Assembly: GCF_900142645.1 (NCBI RefSeq)
Contig: NZ_FRBP01000003.1
Location: 124,001-188,000 of the forward strand
Length of the DNA stretch: 64,000 bases
Direction of reading: 5' to 3'
From: Eubacterium callanderi
GTDB lineage: Bacteria > Bacillota > Clostridia > Eubacteriales > Eubacteriaceae
Position 1 is the first letter of the stretch; each line of letters starts with the position of its first letter. Made by a program: the position numbers and the translations under genes. Of the stretch, positions 13,725 to 23,195 are shown piece by piece. The notes below the pieces were generated by a model. It searched no databases. It was not told where the DNA came from and worked only from the letters and a program-made list of their open reading frames with translations.

Positions 13725-16352
13725 CTATTTTTCTTTCATTTCCAGTGCGGCCTGTGCAGCGGCTAAGCGCGCGATGGGCACACGGTATGGTGAGCAGGAG
13801 ACATAGTTAAGTCCTGCGCGCTGGAAGAAGTGGATGGACTTGGGATCTCCGCCGTGCTCGCCGCAGACACCGATCTTGAGGTCAGGTTTTGTTGTGCGGC
13901 CAAGCTTGACGCCCATTTCGACCAGTTTACCAACGCCACCTACGTCAATGCTCTGGAATGGGTCGTTTGGCAGGATGCCTTTTTCTTTGTATTCACCAAT
14001 GAATTTGCCTGCGTCATCTCTGGAGAAGCCGTAGGTCATCTGGGTTAAGTCATTGGTACCAAAGGAGAAGAATTCTGCTCTTTCGGCAATTTCATCCGCG
14101 ATCAGGGTCGCTCTTGGGATTTCCATCATGGTCCCTACTTTATAGTCAATGTCGGAGCCCTTTTCTGCCTTGATCTTTTCTGCGGTTTCTCTGACAACAT
14201 TTTCGACATAGTCCAGCTCTTCTTTCATGCCGATCAACGGAATCATGATTTCTGGGACAATGTTATAGCCATCTTCTTTTTTCACTTCGATGGCAGCTTC
14301 CATAATGGCTCTTGTCTGCATCACCGCAATTTCCGGGAAGGTGACTGCAAGACGGCAGCCCCGGTGTCCGAGCATCGGGTTGAATTCTTCGAGGCCATGG
14401 ATCGTGCTCATCATTTCATCCATACTCATATCCATATCTCCCGCTAAAGCTTCGATATCTTCCGGTTCAGTTGGCAGGAATTCATGCAGTGGCGGGTCCA
14501 GCAGACGGACGGTTACCGGCAGATCCTTCATGGCTTTGTAGATACCCATAAAGTCTTCCTTCTGCATTGGCAGCAGCTCGGCCAGATATTTTTCGCGCTG
14601 TTCTTTGGTCTTTGACAAGATCATACGGCGTACACTCGGGATTCTGTCTTCGTTGAAGAACATGTGCTCTGTACGGCAGAGCCCAATCCCTTCTGCACCA
14701 AAGCCTACCGCTACAGCGGCGTCTCTCGGGGTGTCGGCGTTTGTGCGCACGTTCATGGTTCTGCAGGCGTCTGCCCATTCCATGAGCTGTCCGAAATGTC
14801 CGGAGAGCTCAGGTTCCTTTGTTCCGATGCTTCCCTTATAAACCTTACCGGCGGAGCCGTCTAAAGAGATATAATCGCCCTCGTAAATATATTCTTTACC
14901 GACGCGGAACTGCTTGGCGTCCTCATCGACCTTTGCGTCCTCACAGCCTGCAACACAGCACTTACCCATGCCGCGCGCAACAACCGCCGCGTGTGAGGTC
15001 ATACCACCGCGTGCGGTCAGGATACCATTGGCGGCGTACATGCCTTCAATATCTTCGGGAGAGGTTTCTTTTCTGACCAGGATCACTTCCTCGCCATTTT
15101 CTGCAGCGGTCTTTGCTTCTTCCGCTGTAAAATAAACCTTACCGGTGGCAGCGCCGGGAGAGGCGGGCAGGCCGCTGGCCAGAACGACTGCTTCCTTCAG
15201 GGCGGTTTCGTCAAAGGTCGGGTGGAGCAGCTGGTCTAAGGATAACGGTTCAATGCGCATAACGGCTTCTTCCTTGGTGATGAGGCCTTCTTCTTCCATT
15301 TCTACAGCAATTCTGAGCGCAGCCGGGGCGGTTCGTTTACCATTACGGGTCTGGAGCATGTACAGCTGGCCCTTTTCAACGGTAAATTCCATATCCTGCA
15401 TGTCTTTATAATGTTTTTCAAGGAGCTCTGCGGTATCGTGGAACTGCTTGTAGACTAAAGGCATAATTTTCCGGAGTTCATCGATTTCACGAGGAGTACG
15501 GATACCTGCAACAACATCTTCGCCCTGGGCATTTACCAGGAATTCTCCGAAGAGCTTGTTTTCACCTGTTGCTGGGTTTCTTGTGAAGGCAACGCCAGTA
15601 CCGGAGTCATCACCCATGTTGCCGAATACCATTGACTGTACATTGACAGCTGTACCAATGTCATGCGGAATATCATTCATGTCACGGTAGACAAACGCGC
15701 GTGGGTTGTTCCAAGATCTGAATACTGCTTCAACAGCCATGAGCAGCTGTACGTTCGGGTCCTGTGGAAAAGGTTTACCTGTTTCGGCTAAAACAATTTC
15801 TTTATAACGCCCTACAACTTCCTGCAGGTGATCGGTCGTGAGCTGTGTGTCAATCTGGAAGCCTTCGCGCTCTTTGATTTCATCCAGAACGTTTTCAAAT
15901 TTGTTTTTGTCAATTTCCTGCACAACATCACCGAACATCTGGATAAAGCGACGGTAGCTGTCATAGGCAAAACGTTCATTTGCTGTCTTTTCAGCCAGAC
16001 CTACAACGGTTTCATCATTAAGGCCAAGGTTTAAGATGGTGTCCATCATACCCGGCATTGAGATTCTTGCGCCGGAGCGTACTGATACCAGCAAAGGATT
16101 GTCTTTATTGCCAAATTTTTTCTTGGTAATATCTTCCAGAACCGACATATGGCTGTTGATCTGGCCGATCATTTCATAGGTCAGCTTGTTTTCCTTCAGA
16201 TACTCGATACACGCTTCGGTCGAAACGGTAAAGCCCTGTGGTACAGGCAGGCCGATTCGCGTCATTTCCGCCAGATTCGCGCCCTTTCCACCTAACAGGT
16301 TCCGCATGTCCGCATTGCCATCACTAAATAAATAAACCCATTTTTTATCCAT
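13725..16352 (-). CDS. ppdK: Pyruvate, phosphate dikinase
   Basis: 875 residues, normal length. It interconverts pyruvate + ATP + Pi and PEP + AMP + PPi, linking acetyl-CoA-derived pyruvate to gluconeogenesis or saving energy in glycolysis. Domains in order: ATP-grasp nucleotide-binding (LGGKGANLAEM near 21), the phosphohistidine swivel domain (GGMTSHAAVVARGMGKCCV, catalytic His near 455), and the C-terminal TIM-barrel with CGEHGGDP (catalytic Cys near 830). It starts at an ATG six bases past the end of the regulatory-protein gene, in one operon with that regulator and a CcpN-like repressor. Confidence 0.97.
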   Translation of the reverse strand: MDKKWVYLFSDGNADMRNLLGGKGANLAEMTRIGLPVPQGFTVSTEACIEYLKENKLTYEMIGQINSHMSVLEDITKKKFGNKDNPLLVSVRSGARISMPGMMDTILNLGLNDETVVGLAEKTANERFAYDSYRRFIQMFGDVVQEIDKNKFENVLDEIKEREGFQIDTQLTTDHLQEVVGRYKEIVLAETGKPFPQDPNVQLLMAVEAVFRSWNNPRAFVYRDMNDIPHDIGTAVNVQSMVFGNMGDDSGTGVAFTRNPATGENKLFGEFLVNAQGEDVVAGIRTPREIDELRKIMPLVYKQFHDTAELLEKHYKDMQDMEFTVEKGQLYMLQTRNGKRTAPAALRIAVEMEEEGLITKEEAVMRIEPLSLDQLLHPTFDETALKEAVVLASGLPASPGAATGKVYFTAEEAKTAAENGEEVILVRKETSPEDIEGMYAANGILTARGGMTSHAAVVARGMGKCCVAGCEDAKVDEDAKQFRVGKEYIYEGDYISLDGSAGKVYKGSIGTKEPELSGHFGQLMEWADACRTMNVRTNADTPRDAAVAVGFGAEGIGLCRTEHMFFNEDRIPSVRRMILSKTKEQREKYLAELLPMQKEDFMGIYKAMKDLPVTVRLLDPPLHEFLPTEPEDIEALAGDMDMSMDEMMSTIHGLEEFNPMLGHRGCRLAVTFPEIAVMQTRAIMEAAIEVKKEDGYNIVPEIMIPLIGMKEELDYVENVVRETAEKIKAEKGSDIDYKVGTMMEIPRATLIADEIAERAEFFSFGTNDLTQMTYGFSRDDAGKFIGEYKEKGILPNDPFQSIDVGGVGKLVEMGVKLGRTTKPDLKIGVCGEHGGDPKSIHFFQRAGLNYVSCSPYRVPIARLAAAQAALEMKEK

Positions 16353-16357
16353 ATTGA

Positions 16358-17179
16358 CTACCTCCTCATAATGGTTGCAAGTATGAAATTCGCAATTTCT
16401 TCAATTGCTTTGGATGTAACGTCGATAACCGTACATCCTAATTTATCAAAGAGCTCCTGAGCCTTGTCAAGCTCATATTCCACTCTTTTTAAACTAGCAT
16501 AATTTGAATCTCCGGTAAGCTTCATGGTTTTTAAACGCTCTTCTCTGATGCTGACAAGCTTATTGGGATTTAAAATCAATCCGAATATCTTTTGACTGGA
16601 TATCTCAAAAAGTTCTCTTGGCGGTTCTACCTCAGGCATGACCGGTATGTTGGCAACCTTGAAGTTATTGTTCGCCAGATAAACACTGATCGGCGTCTTT
16701 GAGGTTCGTGAAACCCCAAGCAGAATAATGTCTGCCTTGTTAAGATGGTCCATGCGTTTTCCGTCATCATATTTGACGGCAAACTCAATGGCTTCCACCT
16801 TTTTAAAATAATCCTCATCCAGCTTGCTTCTGCTGAAAGGGTCAAGATTCGGTTTAACGCCTGTTAAAATCCTCAGTTCATCCAGAAAGGGATCCAGCAC
16901 ATCGTAAACCGGCACCTGTTTTTCTTTTGCTCTTTCTTTAACACATTTTAATAACTCCGGCGTTGTGATCGTACAGACAAGCAGGGCGTTTTTTCCCTTC
17001 GCCTCAGCTAAAATCTGATCAATCTCTCTCTTTTCATGGACAAAGGAAAAAACCTTAACATCCTCAATCGAGTCCTCAAAATGGCCTCTCCCCGCCTTTG
17101 CCAGCACTTCACCCGGCTCGCCAAGGGAATCGGAGACAACATATAGGGTTAAAGGCTTGTTGTCATTCATTCGTATCAT
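16358..17179 (-). CDS. Pyruvate, phosphate dikinase regulatory protein (bifunctional kinase/pyrophosphorylase)
   Basis: 273 residues of the DUF299/PPSR family, which inactivates PPDK by ADP-dependent phosphorylation of a threonine next to the catalytic His and reverses it by phosphorolysis. Family blocks: VVSDSLGEPGE at the start, LGVSRTSKTPISVYLAN (P-loop-like, about 153-170), and the DVTSKAIEEIA C-terminus. It overlaps the CcpN-like gene by 17 bp; the ATG at 17179 has AGG eight bases upstream and an alternative lies 3 codons in. Position directly before ppdK supports PPDK rather than PEP synthase as target. Confidence 0.95.
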   Translation of the reverse strand: MIRMNDNKPLTLYVVSDSLGEPGEVLAKAGRGHFEDSIEDVKVFSFVHEKREIDQILAEAKGKNALLVCTITTPELLKCVKERAKEKQVPVYDVLDPFLDELRILTGVKPNLDPFSRSKLDEDYFKKVEAIEFAVKYDDGKRMDHLNKADIILLGVSRTSKTPISVYLANNNFKVANIPVMPEVEPPRELFEISSQKIFGLILNPNKLVSIREERLKTMKLTGDSNYASLKRVEYELDKAQELFDKLGCTVIDVTSKAIEEIANFILATIMRR

Positions 17180-17810
17180 CGTCTTTACCTAAATTCACAA
17201 CATAACGTGTAATATTGGTACGGGAAACCTTTCCGAGCAAGATTAAACGCAGGTTGTTTTTTTCATCCATTTCTTTTTTCACAATGGGCAGCGATTCGAC
17301 TTCGTACTCCATGGTTTTAACCGCAGCGTCATAAACCGATTCGTGCTCCTCCAGATAGACTATATTGGGCATTCGGGTCATGATAATCGGAATCGGCAGG
17401 GTTTCAACATCCTTCCGGCCAATCATCGACTTGATGAAATCCTTACGTGAGACAATGCCAGACAGGTATTTGTCCTTCACCACATAGAGTGTTCCGGCGT
17501 CTTTCGTAAACATGGTGATTATTCCGTCATAAATGGTTGTGTCTTCTTCGACGGTGGTCGGCTCAGACTGGATGTCCATGACGCTGATGGTTTTAATGTA
17601 GCTGCCCATAACATGCAGCAGCGAACGCCCCGTATAATTATACCCGACTTTTCGCTTTGCTTCCAGGATGCCCATCATGGTAAGCACCTTTAAATCAGGC
17701 CGGATCGTCGCTCTGTTAACGCCGAGCTGCTCTGCAATTTCGACACTTTTCACGGGTTCTCTGGCCTTAACAATTTCCACAATCTGATTCTGTCTTTCTG
17801 ATAGCTCCAT
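17163..17810 (-). CDS. CcpN-like transcriptional repressor (HTH + tandem CBS domains)
   Basis: 215 residues. An N-terminal winged HTH (SERQNQIVEIVKAREPVK, GVNRATIRPDLKVLTMMG, about 4-48) is followed by two CBS domains (about 72-130 and 135-200). This architecture is that of CcpN, which represses gluconeogenic genes and senses nucleotides through the CBS pair. In Bacilli ccpN also lies beside the PPDK-regulator homologue. Here it heads the ppdK operon, so autoregulation and control of ppdK is a fair inference. Confidence 0.9.
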   Translation of the reverse strand: MELSERQNQIVEIVKAREPVKSVEIAEQLGVNRATIRPDLKVLTMMGILEAKRKVGYNYTGRSLLHVMGSYIKTISVMDIQSEPTTVEEDTTIYDGIITMFTKDAGTLYVVKDKYLSGIVSRKDFIKSMIGRKDVETLPIPIIMTRMPNIVYLEEHESVYDAAVKTMEYEVESLPIVKKEMDEKNNLRLILLGKVSRTNITRYVVNLGKDDDTNE

Positions 17811-17964
17811 TCAACCACCTACCATTCATGTAACTTTTATAATATAAAGTATAACACATATGGCCAAAAAGTAAATAACTAATCCTGATACTTTTCTGTC
17901 ATTTCATCTTATTATTTTGTTAAAACTTTGTCAACCTTTTCACAAACTCGTAAAAAAATAATTT

Positions 17965-18558
17965 TTATAGTGTAATTGAATCCTTCAGCTTCTCAAAAAC
18001 CTTGTCACCGATGCGGTCAACCTCCTTCAAATCTTCAAGGGATCTGAAAGCGCCGTTTTTCTCCCGGTAGTCGATGATGCTCTTCCCGATGGCGTCACCG
18101 ATTCCCGGCAGGGTTTTCAGATCCTCCAGACTGGCTGTATTGATATTGACTCTGCCCGTACCAGATGCAGCAGACGCACTGCCGACGCCTGTCTCTGCGG
18201 TTTCATCTTTGGTGTAAATGTGGATTTTATCCTCGTCTTCCAGCACTGACGCGAGGTTGACGCTGTCGGTATCTGCGTTTTCTGCCAGGCCGCCCAGTTT
18301 TTCAATGGCGTCGATCAGTCTTGAGCCCTGGGCCAGCTTGATGACGCCGGGGTTATTGACGGCCCCGGTAATATGCACGTAGATCTCCGCGGCGTTTTCC
18401 TGGCCGTTTTCGGCATTAACAACTTCTGTATCGGAGGTCTTTAAGACTGCTTTCTGCCGGCTGTCCTCCTGAAGGAAAAGCCACAGGGCAAAGATCACCA
18501 GAGCTGCTGTTATAATACTGATATAAATCCACCTTTTCAGGTTCTTAGACTTTTCCAT
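17965..18558 (-). CDS. comEA: ComEA-like helix-hairpin-helix DNA-binding protein
   Basis: 197 residues. One membrane helix (about 10-29), then an SLBB-type domain (EIYVHITGAVNNPGVIKL, about 58-110), then two HhH motifs at the C-terminus (NINTASLEDLKTLPGIGDAIG, split near 140-160, and the EVDRIGDKVFEKL end). ComEA binds incoming DNA at the membrane during transformation. It lies 5 bp after the PHP phosphatase gene. No comEC is in the window, so a functional uptake system is not shown. Confidence 0.9.
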   Translation of the reverse strand: MEKSKNLKRWIYISIITAALVIFALWLFLQEDSRQKAVLKTSDTEVVNAENGQENAAEIYVHITGAVNNPGVIKLAQGSRLIDAIEKLGGLAENADTDSVNLASVLEDEDKIHIYTKDETAETGVGSASAASGTGRVNINTASLEDLKTLPGIGDAIGKSIIDYREKNGAFRSLEDLKEVDRIGDKVFEKLKDSITL

Positions 18559-18563
18559 GGCGC

Positions 18564-19409
18564 TCAGATACTTTCCTGAGCCCAGCTGCCCTTTTTTCGC
18601 ACCATAATGGCTTTAAAGCCGACTTTTTTCAGGAGCGTTAAAACTTCCTCATACGCATAGCAAATTCCCTCTGTCGTATGCGAATCGCCGTTTAGGGTGA
18701 TGGGGATCTCTTTTTCCAAAATCGTTTCCATCAGCCAGCGTTCCGGATAAAGACAGCGGTCTCCATAGCGAATCATGCCGCCGGTATTCACCTCGATGAT
18801 TGAGCCTGAAGCCTTAATTTTATCAAGGCAGGTGCCTGCGGCTTCCTGGTACCAGGCTTCCTGGTCGTCAAAAAAACGGTTATCCGCATTGTTTTTCTTG
18901 ATGATATCCATATGTCCGATAATACCAGGCTGAATCGTGAGGGCCATATTTCCAAGCGACTCATAATAACGCCGGACAAAGGCCGAAACCGAGCCGTCAA
19001 AGCAGTCTTTTATCCCCGCTTCAAAAATCTCGGGCGTGTAGTCAATATCAGCCATCAATCCGTTTCTCATCTTTCCGATGGTGTGGATCGAGCCGATAAA
19101 GAAATCCAGTTCCGGAATCAGTGCCTTTGAATCGCTGCTGATGTCTTCAGTATCCATAAAATAGTCGATTTCCATGCCCAGGCTGATGTCGATGTGTTCC
19201 TGATACTTTTCTGCCAGAGTCCGGACCTCGTCCATATAGCTGCGGACTGTTTCCTTTTTCATGGTCCAGTCGTTCTCATAGGGAAGCGGCGCGTGGCCTG
19301 TAAAGCCAATGCTTGTGAGCCCCTCTTGAATGGCTGCCTGCACCATTTCTTCCAATGAATTTTTGCCGTCACAATAGTTCGAATGAATATGATAATTTGA
19401 ATGTACCAT
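18564..19409 (-). CDS. PHP-family histidinol-phosphatase-like hydrolase
   Basis: 281 residues from the ATG at 19409, chosen for the AAAGGAGGAGCT site; the open frame extends seven codons further upstream. Metal-binding motifs of the PHP superfamily: NYHIHSNYCDG (about 4-14), GFTGHAP, GMEID, GSIHTIG, IIGHMDII and LNGDSHT. This is the HisK-type histidinol phosphatase family, which also includes proteins of other specificity. No his genes are nearby, so the substrate is uncertain. Confidence 0.85.
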   Translation of the reverse strand: MVHSNYHIHSNYCDGKNSLEEMVQAAIQEGLTSIGFTGHAPLPYENDWTMKKETVRSYMDEVRTLAEKYQEHIDISLGMEIDYFMDTEDISSDSKALIPELDFFIGSIHTIGKMRNGLMADIDYTPEIFEAGIKDCFDGSVSAFVRRYYESLGNMALTIQPGIIGHMDIIKKNNADNRFFDDQEAWYQEAAGTCLDKIKASGSIIEVNTGGMIRYGDRCLYPERWLMETILEKEIPITLNGDSHTTEGICYAYEEVLTLLKKVGFKAIMVRKKGSWAQESI

Positions 19410-19475
19410 AGCTCCTCCTTTAGAAGACATATCTGAAATGCGACATCTTTATTATTGTAGCATAAAAAGATGTAT

Positions 19476-19503
19476 AAAAAAAAGCCCCTGAGGGCATTTT
19501 TTG
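19476..19503 (-). terminator. Terminator of the glnHPQ-like operon
   Basis: Minus-strand hairpin ATGCCC-TCAG-GGGC followed by a T8-9 run. Confidence 0.75.
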
Positions 19504-19518
19504 AAATACATTACACCA

Positions 19519-20277
19519 CTAAAGAATCTTATTCAGGAAGCTCTGTGTACGTTCTTCCTGTGGATTAAGAATAACCTCCTGCGGTGTTCCCTGCTCGCAG
19601 ATCACACCTTCGTCCATAAAAATGACGCGGTCTGCCACTTCACGGGCAAACCCAATTTCGTGGGTTACGATCAGCATTGTCATCCCGTCATTGGCGAGTT
19701 CCTGCATGGTGGCAAGCACTTCCCCGACCAGCTCAGGGTCAAGGGCTGAGGTCGGCTCATCGAACAGCATAATCTTCGGGTTCATCGCCAGCGCTCTCGC
19801 GATGGCCACACGCTGCTGCTGTCCGCCGGACAGGCGCACCGGGTATTCATCCCGCTTATCGGCAAGTCCAACCATGTCGAGCAGCTCCAGGGCCCGCTTT
19901 TCTGTCTCAGCCGAATCGGCCTTGCGCACAATTCTGGGGGCTATCGTAATATTATCTAAAACAGATAAGTGTGGGAAAAGGTTAAAGTTCTGGAATACCA
20001 TCCCTAAATCGCAGCAGAGATTCTGTAATTTTCCAGGGTCAATTTTTTCCAGATCTTTTCCGTTTTTGCGTTTTTCCATCAGCTCGTCTTCAATATAGAT
20101 TTCGCCTTCTGTGATGCGTTCCAGGCGGTTAAGGCAGCGCAGCATTGTACTCTTGCCAGAGCCGCTTGGCCCGATGATACAGACCACTTCACCGGATGCT
20201 ACTTCAAAATCGATTCCCTTTAAAACCTCAAGGGCGCCGAAAGATTTTTTTACATTGACTAATTTTACCATACTCAT
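19519..20277 (-). CDS. Polar amino acid ABC transporter ATPase (GlnQ-like)
   Basis: 252 residues from the ATG at 20277 (GGTGG eight bases upstream). Walker [11 protein letters not shown]-loop [11 protein letters not shown], signature [15 protein letters not shown], Walker [15 protein letters not shown] and H-loop VTHE are all present and typical of the polar amino acid uptake family. It is the last gene of a three-gene operon with permease (12-bp gap) and binding protein. Confidence 0.94.
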   Translation of the reverse strand: MSMVKLVNVKKSFGALEVLKGIDFEVASGEVVCIIGPSGSGKSTMLRCLNRLERITEGEIYIEDELMEKRKNGKDLEKIDPGKLQNLCCDLGMVFQNFNLFPHLSVLDNITIAPRIVRKADSAETEKRALELLDMVGLADKRDEYPVRLSGGQQQRVAIARALAMNPKIMLFDEPTSALDPELVGEVLATMQELANDGMTMLIVTHEIGFAREVADRVIFMDEGVICEQGTPQEVILNPQEERTQSFLNKIL

Positions 20278-20289
20278 TGTTGTTACCAC

Positions 20290-20955
20290 CTATCTCTTTT
20301 CATATGCGCCAAGCTTATTTTCCAATTTGTCGAATACCACCTGAAGGATGGTTGTCAGGAAAAGATAAATGACGGCCGCATAGATATAGTAGACCCAACT
20401 GCCTGTGGCACTGGCCATTGTTTTGACTGTCCTGAGTAAATCAAACAATGCGATCGTGGAGACAAGGGAGGTATCCTTTAAAAGCATGATCAGCTCGTTG
20501 CCCACCGGGGCTACCAGACGTTTAAAGGTCTGGGGAATAATGATCTTACCCATCGCCTGTTTATAGCTCATTCCCAAGGCTTTGGCAGCTTCCATTTGTC
20601 CATGGTCAATGGATTCGATGGCCGCACGGATAATTTCTGCCAGGTAAGCTGTGGAGTTCAAGGAAAAAGTAATGAACGCACAGATCATCGGATCAATTTC
20701 AAAGGTCGCGCCGGTCATATCCAGATAAACAATCGGTACCGCATAAAAGATAATGAATAATTGCAGTAAGAGTGGTGTTCCTCTGAAGAACCAGATATAG
20801 AACCATGAAAGTCCATTAAAAATCTTATTCTTTGAGATTCGTCCCAGGGCTATGACTACCCCAAAAATTGCACCAAAGATAATCGCGACAACCGCAATCT
20901 CAAGGGTAACAATCGTTCCGTCAAAAATCGCCCACAACTGGGTTTGGTTTAACAA
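20290..20955 (-). CDS. Polar amino acid ABC transporter permease (GlnP-like)
   Basis: 221 residues, with a TTG start (GGAG eight bases upstream). HisM/GlnP-type permease: TIVTLEIAVVAIIFG membrane entry, FFRGTPLLLQLFII and the EAA loop EIIRAAIESIDHGQMEAAKALGMS, which docks on the ATPase. About five membrane helices. Cotranscribed with the ATPase and binding protein. Confidence 0.93.
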   Translation of the reverse strand: MLNQTQLWAIFDGTIVTLEIAVVAIIFGAIFGVVIALGRISKNKIFNGLSWFYIWFFRGTPLLLQLFIIFYAVPIVYLDMTGATFEIDPMICAFITFSLNSTAYLAEIIRAAIESIDHGQMEAAKALGMSYKQAMGKIIIPQTFKRLVAPVGNELIMLLKDTSLVSTIALFDLLRTVKTMASATGSWVYYIYAAVIYLFLTTILQVVFDKLENKLGAYEKR

Positions 20956-21028
20956 ATTAATCGCTCCTTCTTAAGTAATAAGTCCGGCAAAGTGGTTTGC
21001 CGAACTTATAACCGTTTTTTTCTATGGA

Positions 21029-21868
21029 TTATTCAATGACTTTGATTTCGGAGTTGATATTATTGGTCATATCTTCTCCAAACCATTTCATAGAAATCTC
21101 TGTCATTGTACCATTTTCTTGTAATTTTTTCAATGTTTCATTTAATTTTTCGGTAAATGCATCTTCACCTTTACGTACAGTAACCGCAATTGGTTCATTG
21201 GTTAAAACTTCAGATGTTACTTCAAACAGCTCTGGCTTCTGAGCCACATAGTACATGGCAACGCCCACATCGGTCATGACATTATTAATCTGTTTACCTT
21301 CAAGCGCGGCGAAAGCGTCTAACATGCCGTCATACTGTTTGATTTCCACATTGGTTCCAGTCTGTTCTTTCAACTTCTGGGCGCCGTTATCAGCGGTTGT
21401 GGCCAGCTGTACGCCGACGGTTTTACCAGCGAGCTCTTCAAAGGTTTTTACAGGTGTGGCATCCTTGCGGGATACGATGACAATACCGTTGGATACATAA
21501 GGATTTGTCTGATTGAAACCTTCCTGTCGTTCCGGTGTGATACTGGTACTGGAGATAATCGCGTCATACTGCTTTGCGTTTAAGCCATTGAAAATACCAT
21601 CCCAGGCCACAGTTGTAAAGTCAACCTTTACACCCAGGTCTTCACCGATCGCCTTTGCGAGATCCACGTCAAAGCCCACCAGATTGTTCTGATCATCCCT
21701 GAATTCCATTGGAAGATAGGTATCATCAACAGCAACGGATAATGTACCGTCTGCGATCGGATCGTCATTTGAAGCAGAATCGCCTTTACCGTTACCACTA
21801 CAACCAGCCAACGTCACGGAGAACACCAGCATAAATGCCAAAGACAACACCAAAAATTTCTTTTTCAT
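21029..21868 (-). CDS. Polar amino acid ABC transporter binding lipoprotein (GlnH-like)
   Basis: 279 residues from the second of two adjacent ATGs (GGAGG five bases upstream). Lipobox LAGCSG (Cys near 22) after a hydrophobic signal. Family 3 solute-binding fold: VAVDDTYLPMEFRD, VGFDVDLAKAIGEDLG, the RQEGFNQTNPYV block, GKTVGVQLATTA. Ligand probably glutamine or another polar amino acid; specificity is not readable. The 73-bp gap to the permease holds no hairpin of note. Confidence 0.92.
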   Translation of the reverse strand: MKKKFLVLSLAFMLVFSVTLAGCSGNGKGDSASNDDPIADGTLSVAVDDTYLPMEFRDDQNNLVGFDVDLAKAIGEDLGVKVDFTTVAWDGIFNGLNAKQYDAIISSTSITPERQEGFNQTNPYVSNGIVIVSRKDATPVKTFEELAGKTVGVQLATTADNGAQKLKEQTGTNVEIKQYDGMLDAFAALEGKQINNVMTDVGVAMYYVAQKPELFEVTSEVLTNEPIAVTVRKGEDAFTEKLNETLKKLQENGTMTEISMKWFGEDMTNNINSEIKVIE

Positions 21869-22011
21869 CATTTCCTCCTTTTATATACGAAAATTGATTA
21901 AAAGCATTATATCGCATATTGTATACATATACAAGTATTTTTTATAAAAACACCTTATTTTTTCATTTTTCTGCATGTTTATACAATTATTACTGCGATA
22001 GATCGGGATTG

Positions 22012-23181
22012 TCAGGAGAATGTTTGTATAAAAATACCAATAATGTTGAGGCTGCCTGTAATGTTGCCGATGGCACAGCCGACATTGGTCAAAATTACCA
22101 CCAGGAGTATTTTGGTCACCTTATTATGCCAGAGGCCTTTTAGCGAGCCCAGATCCTTTGGCAGAGATTCAAAATCCTCCACCTTGGGCTTTCTGAAATG
22201 AGCCTCGGTGATGCCGGAAAACCATCCGGCGGCCAAAACAGGGCTTAAAGCGGAAATCGGAGCCGCAACAATGGCGGTGAGGATCGAAAGGATATGCCCT
22301 CCTGCCAGAAGTGCGCCAATACCCGCCAGAGACGTAGTCCATAAAAGCCAGTTGCGCGTTTGCTCCCAGCCCGACCCGGGGTTGACCGTAAAGGTGGCCA
22401 ATACCAGAAGCACCAGCAAAATCGGGATGGACCAGCCGATAATCTTACCGGCCTTTGACTTGGGCGGTAAGGACTCAAGCTCAGCAATATCCTGGTCTTT
22501 GTAGAGCTCTTCCCGTATTCCCGGAACATGTGCCGCCCCCAGAACCGCAACCACCTTTTTACCCGGAGCGTTTTTGATCTTATACGCCAGATACTGGTCC
22601 CGCTCGTCAACCAGGTATTTTTTTACACCCTTGAAGGAATTTCCAAGTTCGGACAGCGCCGCTGACAGCATGTCCTCTGTTTTCAACTCCTCAAGCTCTT
22701 CTTCGGTAATTTCTTCATCATCAATGATGCTCATGATGATGGTGGTCAGCAGCTTCATCTTTTCCCAGAGGCTGCAGCCCTTCCAGATACGGTTAAAGGT
22801 AACCTGGATACTGCGGTCTGCCAGCACCAGCTGGGCCCCGCATTTTTCAGCGGATTCAATTCCCTGCATCATCTCCTGGCCAGAGCGGATGTCAAACTGC
22901 TCGGCCAGCTTTCTCTGATAATTTGACAAGATGATATTGGCAAATAAAAAGCCTGCCTTTCCAGCCTTTATTACTTTTACTATGTCTGTATCTGCCCACT
23001 GCTCCTTTTGGTTCATGGACTCATATCTGCCGGCATCCAGCTCGATGCAGACCGAATCGGGACACTCGCTCTCGATGAGATCCTTTACCTCAGATACGCT
23101 TGTGGGGGATACATGGGCTGTGCCAATCAAAATAATCTCTTTGTCATTTACCTGCAGGCGCGTTATGTTTTCTGATTCCAA
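22012..23181 (-). CDS. TraB/PrgY-family membrane protein
   Basis: 389 residues, TTG start (GGGAG ten bases upstream). The N-terminal TraB domain has IGTAHVSPTSV (about 18-28), the conserved SVCIELDAGRYE and the VLGAAHVPGI block (about 213-222). The C-terminal 150 residues contain about four membrane helices. The fold is related to Tiki/EreA-type metalloproteases and the enterococcal pheromone-shutdown protein PrgY; the role in this organism is unknown. It is 14 bp downstream of the lipoate ligase gene, probably in one transcript. Confidence 0.88.
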   Translation of the reverse strand: MESENITRLQVNDKEIILIGTAHVSPTSVSEVKDLIESECPDSVCIELDAGRYESMNQKEQWADTDIVKVIKAGKAGFLFANIILSNYQRKLAEQFDIRSGQEMMQGIESAEKCGAQLVLADRSIQVTFNRIWKGCSLWEKMKLLTTIIMSIIDDEEITEEELEELKTEDMLSAALSELGNSFKGVKKYLVDERDQYLAYKIKNAPGKKVVAVLGAAHVPGIREELYKDQDIAELESLPPKSKAGKIIGWSIPILLVLLVLATFTVNPGSGWEQTRNWLLWTTSLAGIGALLAGGHILSILTAIVAAPISALSPVLAAGWFSGITEAHFRKPKVEDFESLPKDLGSLKGLWHNKVTKILLVVILTNVGCAIGNITGSLNIIGIFIQTFS

Positions 23182-23195
23182 TCGTTCATCACTCC